From contig CAYMCP010000105.1 of the NCBI GenBank assembly GCA_964388965.1, forward strand, positions 1 to 8,158: 8,158 bases of DNA, written 5' to 3'. Below, one piece after another: positions 1 through 5,281 of this stretch. The notes below the pieces were generated by a model. The model worked only from the letters and a program-made list of their open reading frames with translations. It was not told where the DNA came from and ran no database searches. Source of the DNA: Albibeggiatoa sp964388965 (GTDB lineage: Bacteria > Pseudomonadota > Gammaproteobacteria > Beggiatoales > Beggiatoaceae). The first letter of the stretch is position 1; each line of letters begins with the position of its first letter. The position numbers were made by a program, and so were the translations under genes.

Positions 1-9
1 GCCGTTTCG

Positions 10-26
10 CGCCGCCTACGGCGGCG
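10..26. repeat. Perfect GC-rich palindrome (7-bp stem, 3-nt loop)
   Basis: CGCCGCC, loop TAC, then GGCGGCG pair perfectly. The hairpin directly abuts a second perfect palindrome and lies next to a decayed IS66 fragment. No T-run follows, so it does not look like an intrinsic terminator. A REP-like dispersed palindrome or part of a miniature element is the best guess. Confidence 0.6.
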
Positions 27-48
27 GTGCTAATCTGGAGATTAGCAC
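27..48. repeat. Perfect 22-nt palindrome (10-bp arms)
   Basis: GTGCTAATCT and AGATTAGCAC are exact reverse complements separated only by GG. In a real hairpin the innermost pair would open to give a 4-nt loop. It starts at the base after the 10-26 palindrome, so the two form a tandem cruciform-like block. The arms are symmetric, which fits a REP/MITE-type repeat or the hairpin end of a small mobile element better than a terminator. The dispersed nature cannot be shown from one window. Confidence 0.65.
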
Positions 49-65
49 TCCCAGCTCCCCCATAG

Positions 66-263
66 TTTTCCCATGAAAGACGGGGGAACGGCACCCGTTC
101 GGACGAAGGCACTCGCGTGTTTGCATTGTTGGCATCGGTGATTGACACCTGCCGCCAACGCGGTGTACCTTCCTTGCACTATTTGGAACAGGTGATTCGA
201 GAAAGACGTGCGGGTAGAGATGCTCCGCCGCCGCCTGCCCCTATTTCGGAGATGGGGGTCTGA
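66..263 (+). pseudogene. IS66-family transposase, C-terminal remnant
   Basis: In this frame, bases 87-263 read NGTRSDEGTRVFALLASVID, then a Cys/Arg-rich helix, an HYLEQVI segment, an Arg-rich stretch and a proline-rich tail (PPPPAP) before TGA at 261-263. This is the usual C-terminus of IS66-type (Tnp66) transposases: a G-T-R-S-x-x-G-x-R-V-F-A-L-L segment, a helix with TCRQRG, a YL motif and a Pro-rich end. Intact IS66 transposases are about 500 residues; only about 60 codons remain. A TAG at 63-65 closes the frame upstream, and no matching coding sequence appears in bases 1-62, where there are palindromes instead. It is therefore a dead 3' scar and not a gene merely cut by the window edge, unless a rearranged 5' part lies further left. 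The family call rests on recalled motif pattern, without an alignment. Confidence 0.75.
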
Positions 264-271
264 ACGGTTAC
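261..271 (+). repeat. Probable right terminal inverted repeat of the IS66 remnant
   Basis: The sequence TGAACGGTTAC overlaps the transposase stop codon. Its reverse complement, GTAACCGTTCA, has the GTAA-type tip expected at IS66-family ends, and these elements typically end within a few bases of the transposase stop. Position 271 would then be the element-host junction. The left end is not in the window, so neither the inverted-repeat partner nor the 8-bp target duplication can be checked. Confidence 0.45.
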
Positions 272-383
272 GATGGAAATGATCCTCAGTTTGTAGCATA
301 ATGCGCGACAAGGTGTGCATCATAGCCGTGGTTGGTAAGTGCAGTTTCATAATCTATGCCCGCGCATTAAAACTTTTTTCGTC

Positions 384-389
384 TATAAT
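384..389 (+). promoter_or_regulatory. Candidate -10 box (TATAAT)
   Basis: This is a perfect sigma-70 -10 hexamer at the start of the AT-rich leader before the aminotransferase gene. No good -35 hexamer sits 16-18 bases upstream (the bases near 360-367 read about CCGCGCAT), and there is no extended TG. If used, it would need an activator or would be weak. A start site near 395 would give an mRNA leader of about 165 nt. Confidence 0.35.
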
Positions 390-438
390 AAAATCAATCA
401 CTTACGAAAATATGCTCTATCTAAAATCAATGATTTAC
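390..438 (+). repeat. Imperfect 16-nt direct repeat, possible operator
   Basis: AAAATCAATCACTTAC at 390-405 and AAAATCAATGATTTAC at 423-438 match at 14 of 16 positions. They are offset by 33 bases, close to three helical turns. The second copy contains the palindrome AAATCA-A-TGATTT (424-436). The first copy follows the candidate -10 box immediately, so a protein bound there would cover the start site. Both copies are AT-rich, so chance similarity is possible. Confidence 0.35.
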
Positions 439-548
439 AGACTTTTTCAGAGTTTTCAGATTTTGTGGTCATTCCTAAGCAATCTTAAAGCATCTCGAAA
501 CATGCAGGTCAAGTTCAACAAGCTTACCCGTAGGTTCAAGCATTTTGT

Positions 549-553
549 AGAGG
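549..553 (+). promoter_or_regulatory. Ribosome binding site AGAGG that decides a TTG start
   Basis: AGAGG ends 6 bases before TTG at 560-562. In that frame a TAG lies at 548-550, so TTG 560 is the first usable start. The next in-frame ATG is codon 70, deep inside the PLP-binding fold. The Shine-Dalgarno spacing supports TTG. Confidence 0.6.
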
Positions 554-559
554 TTCATT

Positions 560-1726
560 TTGTCAAACGACAATGATTTTTTAATCTTCGGCTCTCCCGC
601 TATTGAGCAAGCAGAAATTGACGAAGTGGTTGCAACACTTGAATCAGGCTGGCTCGGCACAGGTCCTAAAGTAGCGCGTTTTGAAAGCGATTTTGCTGCT
701 TACAAAGGCGTAACCGCCAGCCACGCTGCCGCCGTCAATTCCTGCACCGCCGCCCTGCACGTCAGCATGATTGCCGCCAATTTGCAGCCCGGCGATGAAG
801 TCATCACCACCGCCATGACCTTCTGCGCTACCGTCAATTCCATTATTCATGCGGGTTTAACCCCCGTATTAGCTGATGTAGAACCTGACACCTTTAACAT
901 CGATCCTAACGCCATTGAAGCTGCCATCACCCCACGCACACGCGCCATTTTATTGGTGCATTTCGCCGGTCGCGCCTGTCATATGGACGCTATCATGGCA
1001 ATCGCAAAAAAACACGATTTAATTGTGATTGAAGACTGCGCTCATGCGATAGAAACCGAATATCATGGACGCAAAACCGGCACTTTTGGCGATTTTGGTT
1101 GTTTTAGCTTTTACGTCACTAAAAATGTCGTCACGGGCGAAGGTGGCATGGTACTCGCCCACAATGAAGAAGCTATCGGGCGAGTTAAAATGTTAGCCTT
1201 GCATGGCATGACAAAAGACGCTTGGCATCGTTTTGGTGATGAAGGCTTTAAGCATTACCGCGTGGTAGAATGCGGTTTTAAATATAACATGATGGATATT
1301 CAAGCCGCGCTGGGTATTCATCAGCTTGCGCGGGTAGAACAAAATTGGCAACGCCGTCAAGCAATCTGGCAAGCTTATCAAAAAGCTTTAGTTGAATTAC
1401 CCATTACATTGCCCAAAGCCATTGAAACTAACACCCGTCATGCTTATCATTTATATACTATTTTGATAGATGAACAACAAACAAAAATCACCCGCGATGC
1501 TTTCTTAGATGCCATGACTGCGCATAAAATTGGAGTAGGGGTTCATTATCTCAGCATTGCAGAACATCCGTTTTATCAAGAGACATTGGGTTGGCAACCT
1601 GAAGACTATCCCAATGCCATGAAAATTGGGCGGCAGACGGTGAGTTTGCCATTGGGTGTGAAACTCTCCCTAGAAACAGCTAAACGTGTTATTCATACAA
1701 TCAGAACTGTTCTGCACAATGCCTAA
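560..1726 (+). CDS. DegT/DnrJ/EryC1/StrS-family nucleotide-sugar aminotransferase
   Basis: This is a PLP-dependent fold-type I aminotransferase of 388 residues, the usual family length. These enzymes transfer an amino group, usually from glutamate, to a keto carbon (often C4 or C3) of a nucleotide-linked sugar in the cytoplasm. Visible landmarks in order are: SGWLGTGP (29-36), NSCTAALH (60-67, phosphate region), the EDCAHA motif with Asp159 for the pyridine nitrogen, SFYVTKNVVTGEGG with Lys188 as the Schiff-base lysine, and GFKYNMMDIQAALG (239-252). The last motif and the LHGMTKDAW stretch recall ArnB/WecE-type enzymes making 4-amino sugars, but the exact substrate cannot be read. The start is TTG with a good AGAGG site. 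The stop overlaps the next gene's ATG by 8 bases, indicating an operon. The 5' half has a GC peak (about 41 G/C in bases 721-780 by my count) not seen in the 3' half. Family call is very secure, substrate is not. Confidence 0.93.
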   Translation: MSNDNDFLIFGSPAIEQAEIDEVVATLESGWLGTGPKVARFESDFAAYKGVTASHAAAVNSCTAALHVSMIAANLQPGDEVITTAMTFCATVNSIIHAGLTPVLADVEPDTFNIDPNAIEAAITPRTRAILLVHFAGRACHMDAIMAIAKKHDLIVIEDCAHAIETEYHGRKTGTFGDFGCFSFYVTKNVVTGEGGMVLAHNEEAIGRVKMLALHGMTKDAWHRFGDEGFKHYRVVECGFKYNMMDIQAALGIHQLARVEQNWQRRQAIWQAYQKALVELPITLPKAIETNTRHAYHLYTILIDEQQTKITRDAFLDAMTAHKIGVGVHYLSIAEHPFYQETLGWQPEDYPNAMKIGRQTVSLPLGVKLSLETAKRVIHTIRTVLHNA

Positions 1727-2654
1727 AATTTCCACTAAAAATATTCGTAATATTTTATACATAATAGGCATTTTATTTATTTTTTTGTTAATTCAACAAA
1801 ACAAAGAAATATTTACAAATGTATTTATTAAAATAAAATGGATGGAGTTTTCAGTCTCAGTTGGTTTAATTTTAGTTGTGAACTTTATGAATGCTATTTT
1901 ATTCAAATTCCTTTTACAGAAATACACTATCAACATTACCCTTCAAACAGCTTTTACTATATTTTCTTTTTCTCAGATAGCTAAATATATTCCAGGCAAA
2001 ATTTGGAGTCTTTTGCATCAAACCACTTATTTTAGTGAAACAAAAGCGACTGCTACTATTCTAATAGTCAATATTGAACTTGCCCTAATTTCTATTTTTG
2101 TTATAGGAACAACATCATTGATGATCATATTTTATGAACACTCAATTGTTTTTTGTATAATTATGCTCTTGTTTGGGTTTTCTTTATATTTTCTAGTAAT
2201 TCATTCGTGTTATTTAAATTCATTTGTACATTATCTCTTTACCTTTTTTTGCAAAAAATACCCAAAATATACCTGTCAAAATATTATATCTATAACTTGG
2301 ATTAGCCTCTATTTCATCATATTTGCTATAGGTTACCTCATCTCACATCTATTAATGCTATATGCCGTATTCAATATGCAATGGGAATCTTCAATACAAA
2401 TAATTGCCTATTTAGGACTGTCTTGGGTAGTGGGTATGTTAGTATTTATAACTCCTAGTGGAATGGGAGTAAGGGAAGTATTTTTTATTTTTTTGGGGGG
2501 TATAACAAGCAATCATTTAAGCTTCGAAAACTTAGCTGCAATTGCGGTGTTTACTAGACTATGGTTTCTTTGTCAGGAAGCTTTTGGTGTATTAATTATA
2601 TTAATTTTTAATCGTATCACTGGCTATAAGTCTGAAATTCACAAAACTAAATAA
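1719..2654 (+). CDS. Flippase-like / lysylphosphatidylglycerol-synthase-TM family membrane protein
   Basis: This is an integral inner-membrane protein of 311 residues with about 7-8 hydrophobic segments (near 10-26, 44-66, 112-138, 142-163, 188-218, 226-245, 252-262 and 272-298). Two family signatures are visible: SQIAKYIPGKIW (85-96) and WVVGMLVFITPSGMGVRE (236-253). Both match the UPF0104/PF03706 type, which occurs as the MprF membrane half and as stand-alone proteins in glycan clusters. A lipid or lipid-sugar translocation role is often proposed for stand-alone members but is not demonstrated here. The ATG at 1719 overlaps the aminotransferase stop by 8 bases. The in-frame GTG at 1686 would add 11 residues inside the upstream gene and is less likely. 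Neither start has a strong ribosome binding site, so coupling is probable. The gene is far more AT-rich than the aminotransferase (only 9 G/C in bases 1741-1800), a sign of separate origin. Confidence 0.82.
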   Translation: MPKISTKNIRNILYIIGILFIFLLIQQNKEIFTNVFIKIKWMEFSVSVGLILVVNFMNAILFKFLLQKYTINITLQTAFTIFSFSQIAKYIPGKIWSLLHQTTYFSETKATATILIVNIELALISIFVIGTTSLMIIFYEHSIVFCIIMLLFGFSLYFLVIHSCYLNSFVHYLFTFFCKKYPKYTCQNIISITWISLYFIIFAIGYLISHLLMLYAVFNMQWESSIQIIAYLGLSWVVGMLVFITPSGMGVREVFFIFLGGITSNHLSFENLAAIAVFTRLWFLCQEAFGVLIILIFNRITGYKSEIHKTK

Positions 2655-3411
2655 ATTTACGTTTTTGATGTTTAAACCTTATAAAAGCTGCTTTAGTTGG
2701 AATTGAAAAGTATGAGGATTTGGTATTTGCTAAATCAAAGTTTGGAAACTTATTTTGATGAATAAAATCAACAAAGCTTGACGCAGCATGAATAGATATT
2801 TTGGAATATAATGAGTGAAATGTATCATTATTTTCTATTTTGATTGTTTCTTGATATAAAATTTTTCCATCATCTAGTTTTGGACTAAGTTCGTGAAATG
2901 TATAACCCGTGTATTTTTCAGATTTGGCTAAAACCCAAAATACTGGGGATGTTCCTTTATATGCAGGAATTAAAGAAGGATGAAGATTAATTTTTTTATT
3001 AAAACGATTGAGACAAAATTCAGGAATAATGACATCAAAGTATAGAGAAAGTAACATGTCTTCAGTAGATATATTATTTATTTCATCAAAATTTGAGAAC
3101 TCGTGAAATGATAATAAAGAATTTTCTGTTAATTTTTGTAAACATTTAAATCCGCTTTTATTTTGTCTGCAAGCATTTTTATATTTTAGAAAATAGATTA
3201 TTTTTTTTATAACATATTCTAAGCCTGATTTTTTAATTTGTTTCCAAAAAATAGTTGATTTTTGCCAAATGCTTTTTTTATTAGAAAAGAGCCATATTTC
3301 AATATTAAATTGATTAGTAACTTCTTCATCGATTAATTTTTGAATAAATTCAGCACTGTAAAATGGCGGGACTGAGGTAAGAATGATGAGTCTAGGTAAA
3401 ATATTATTCAT
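2647..3411 (-). CDS. Formyltransferase-domain protein, probable sugar N-formyltransferase
   Basis: This 254-residue protein has the formyl_trans_N core. INLHPSLIPAYKG (141-153) is the N-x-H and SLLP region for catalysis and 10-formyl-tetrahydrofolate binding. LDDGKI (179-184) matches the LDTG loop with the catalytic Asp. Asn142, His144 and Asp180 have the same spacing (2 and 38) as Asn106/His108/Asp144 of E. coli methionyl-tRNA formyltransferase. The C-terminal domain of tRNA formyltransferases is absent. Together with an aminotransferase and glycosyltransferases nearby, this points to N-formylation of an amino sugar (as for Qui4NFo-type sugars) rather than Met-tRNA. Residues 40-110 are Lys/Phe-rich and do not resemble a standard Rossmann start. 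The gene begins 4 bases after the GT4 stop and ends 8 bases inside the convergent flippase-like gene. Its AT-richness (14 G/C in 3121-3180) contrasts with the rest of its operon. Domain call is strong, substrate is inferred. Confidence 0.83.
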   Translation of the reverse strand: MNNILPRLIILTSVPPFYSAEFIQKLIDEEVTNQFNIEIWLFSNKKSIWQKSTIFWKQIKKSGLEYVIKKIIYFLKYKNACRQNKSGFKCLQKLTENSLLSFHEFSNFDEINNISTEDMLLSLYFDVIIPEFCLNRFNKKINLHPSLIPAYKGTSPVFWVLAKSEKYTGYTFHELSPKLDDGKILYQETIKIENNDTFHSLYSKISIHAASSFVDFIHQNKFPNFDLANTKSSYFSIPTKAAFIRFKHQKRKFI

Positions 3412-3415
3412 ATGA

Positions 3416-4546
3416 CTAATTCTTCATTATACTTAAAAAGTATTTACTTGAGTTTTTAACATCAAATTCGGTGTCTAAGTGACGAAGACTTATAGCAAAG
3501 TCAGTAAGCATTTTTTCTAAAGTATTATGAATAGCATGAGCAAAAGAGATTGCTGATACGCTTTCAGCTAAAATACCAACTTTATTATTTTGCAATAAAT
3601 GTGGTAAATCCCCCACCGGCATACAAACAACTGGACATTGACATTTCATTGCATCAGAAAATACCACGGGAATGCTTTCAATACGTGAAGGAATTAACAC
3701 ATAGTCTGCACTGACAAACCATTCAACGGCGGCGACTTTATCTAAGTAGCCTTTTAATACAATAGGTCGCCCTTGTTGTTGCAACTTTGCACAACTTTTA
3801 TGTACTAAATCTTGCAAAGGACCACCGCCGGCAATACGCACTTCAGCGATTTTTCCCCAATCCTCTTCAGAAAGCAATTGTAAACTTTCTAATAACAAAT
3901 CAATGCCTTTGTTGGGATGCCAACGCCCCAAAAAAGCCAATACATAAGGCGGCGCGGTTTTCAACGCGGGCAATTCAGGTAAATCCAAATGACGAGTACT
4001 TGGCAAAAAGGTACAGGAACGTTTTGAGAGGCGTTCAACGTCATCTTTCAATAAATAACCATCCGCAAAATTAACTTGGGCTTCACGCAAGACTTTTTGT
4101 AATAACTGTTTAATTAATGGAATTTTGCCTAAACTCCAAATATCACTGCCTAAAGCCCAAGTTGAATAAGGAATATTATGTTGTTGAGCCACGCGCCAAG
4201 CCCAGTATCCAGAAGGCAAAACCCATAAAGCAAAAATATGATCAACGGTTTGATTTTTTACTAATTGCTTGACGGCAGTTTGACCTGCAATGAGAGTTTT
4301 AATTAAAGGAAACCAAGTGAAAGGATTAGTGGGTTTAAGTAAAGATAAAGGAAGACGCGGTACAGCAAAACGATGAATAGATAAATTTTCATTGGTTTGT
4401 TCATGGTTAGCTGCAAGGCTAGGTGCTACCACACTGACCTTGACGTGACGAGCCAGTGCATGAGCAAAATCAGCAACGAATGCACCTGCGGCTTCGCTGC
4501 CATCTTGAGTAGTCGGATAAGAAGTGCTAATTAATACAATGTGCAT
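3416..4546 (-). CDS. Glycosyltransferase family 4 (GT-B fold)
   Basis: This is a 376-residue retaining-type glycosyltransferase, normal length for GT4, acting at the cytoplasmic face on a nucleotide-sugar donor. The N-terminal acceptor domain opens with MHIVLISTSYPT and the acceptor-side G-x-F-V loop (SEAAGAFV, 17-24). The C-terminal donor domain shows FLGRWHPNKGIDLL (205-218, with Arg208 and Lys214 in the usual phosphate-contact positions), IAGGGPL (238-244), and the nucleotide-sugar motif SRIESIPVVFSDAM (287-300). The last motif is the family's E-x7-E pattern, but the second acid is Asp298 instead of Glu. A conservative change like this usually leaves activity possible. The start ATG shares one base with the TAA of the methyltransferase gene (TAATG), so translation is probably coupled. 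The formyltransferase follows after 4 bases. Sugar and acceptor cannot be determined. Confidence 0.92.
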   Translation of the reverse strand: MHIVLISTSYPTTQDGSEAAGAFVADFAHALARHVKVSVVAPSLAANHEQTNENLSIHRFAVPRLPLSLLKPTNPFTWFPLIKTLIAGQTAVKQLVKNQTVDHIFALWVLPSGYWAWRVAQQHNIPYSTWALGSDIWSLGKIPLIKQLLQKVLREAQVNFADGYLLKDDVERLSKRSCTFLPSTRHLDLPELPALKTAPPYVLAFLGRWHPNKGIDLLLESLQLLSEEDWGKIAEVRIAGGGPLQDLVHKSCAKLQQQGRPIVLKGYLDKVAAVEWFVSADYVLIPSRIESIPVVFSDAMKCQCPVVCMPVGDLPHLLQNNKVGILAESVSAISFAHAIHNTLEKMLTDFAISLRHLDTEFDVKNSSKYFLSIMKN

Positions 4547-5277
4547 TATTGTTTTTCTAAGGTTAATCGATAACCATGCGGCATCATGCTATCCATTAAA
4601 CTTAGACGCGCTAATACATAAGCACTTATATTAATGAGTAGAATAAACAAGGGTAATACAATAGCTAATATCAATAATGGATTTTTTTGTTTCATCCAGT
4701 TTAACAAAGTTTTACTCAGTGCAATATTAGTCAATAAGGCTGCGGTTTCTAAAGGATGTCCCCAAGCGTCTAGCTTTCTAAGTTGAAAACCATGACGATA
4801 AGCGAGTTGTTGTAAACCGTGTTGCGTCCACCTTTGAAAATCTAAGGGTTCATCATGCAGTGGGTATAAAAATGGAACATTGATGATTAAATGCCCACCT
4901 GTTTTGAGGGCTTTTTTTATTTCTTCAAGAGCTTTATCGGGATTGGGCAAATGCTCTAAAACATCCAGCAATAAAACTGTATCAATACTATTGTCTGCGA
5001 TAGGTAAAGACTGTGCATCAGCATAAACATCAGGATGGGTTTTATACCATTGTGTTGATGTTTGATAATAATCAAGTCCAATATATGTATGTTCTGATGA
5101 AATATAGTGTTTCATATATTGATCAGCACAGCCAATATCTAAAACCACACCTGTTGCTTGTTGACCAATGGCTTGATAATGTTTTTTGGCATTTAGAAAA
5201 ACAAACCATTGCGGGTGCAAAGGTAAATAACGTAGTTTAGAAAGAAATTTTTTGAGCTTTTGAAAGGGCATAGACAT
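4546..5277 (-). CDS. Class I SAM-dependent methyltransferase with C-terminal membrane segment
   Basis: This 243-residue protein has a Methyltransf_11-type Rossmann domain: motif I VVLDIGCAD (44-52), GLDYY with Asp69 at the end of strand 2, DAQSLP (87-92), then DVLEHLPNPDKALEEI (105-120) and KTGGHLIINVPF (125-136). This pattern is common in methyltransferases of O-antigen and polysaccharide clusters. After the catalytic domain comes a strongly hydrophobic stretch, about residues 199-222, that looks like a membrane anchor, followed by a short tail. The substrate is unknown; a sugar hydroxyl or lipid-linked glycan is reasonable given the neighbours. An in-frame ATG at 5334 would add 19 residues but would overlap the GT2 gene by 53 bases. 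ATG 5277 leaves a 4-base gap and keeps the domain intact, so I prefer it; ATG 5271 is also possible. The stop overlaps the GT4 start by one base. Confidence 0.87.
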   Translation of the reverse strand: MSMPFQKLKKFLSKLRYLPLHPQWFVFLNAKKHYQAIGQQATGVVLDIGCADQYMKHYISSEHTYIGLDYYQTSTQWYKTHPDVYADAQSLPIADNSIDTVLLLDVLEHLPNPDKALEEIKKALKTGGHLIINVPFLYPLHDEPLDFQRWTQHGLQQLAYRHGFQLRKLDAWGHPLETAALLTNIALSKTLLNWMKQKNPLLILAIVLPLFILLINISAYVLARLSLMDSMMPHGYRLTLEKQ

Positions 5278-5281
5278 GATT

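Larger units (their letters stand above)
272..559. other. Intergenic region, AT-rich leader without a convincing gene
   Basis: Between the IS66 scar and the aminotransferase, the only plus-strand open frame is 301-576 (91 codons). It starts without a ribosome binding site, has no recognisable domain, and runs into the aminotransferase start in another frame, so I do not call it. The stretch contains a 9-bp inverted repeat (299-307/361-369), a TATAAT box (384-389), a 16-nt imperfect direct repeat (390-405/423-438) and a doubled TTTTCAGA (444-451, 453-460). These are best read as the promoter and leader of the plus-strand gene pair. Confidence 0.5.

Noticed and set aside
10..48. Intrinsic terminator reading of the two hairpins
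   Set aside because: Neither stem is followed by a run of T on either strand.
42..350. 102-codon minus-strand open frame
   Set aside because: It lies opposite the IS66 remnant and palindromes. Its Arg/Ser/His-rich translation is the antisense of the transposase tail.
301..576. 91-codon plus-strand open frame before the aminotransferase
   Set aside because: No ribosome binding site, no recognisable domain, AT-driven Lys/Phe/Ser composition, and it runs past the well-supported TTG start of the next gene.
644..850. Gly/Ala-rich minus-strand frame
   Set aside because: Antisense shadow of the GC-rich part of the aminotransferase, with low-complexity composition.
1193..1381. 62-codon minus-strand frame
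   Set aside because: Shadow of the aminotransferase, with no domain and no start signal.
1686..1718. GTG start extending the flippase-like protein by 11 residues
   Set aside because: It lies inside the aminotransferase gene without a clear ribosome binding site. ATG 1719 gives a normal 8-base coupled overlap.
3787..4074. 95-codon plus-strand frame
   Set aside because: Antisense to the GT4 gene, whose motifs cover these bases.
5013..5240. 75-codon plus-strand frame
   Set aside because: Antisense to the N-terminal half of the methyltransferase; His/Gln-rich composition typical of a shadow.
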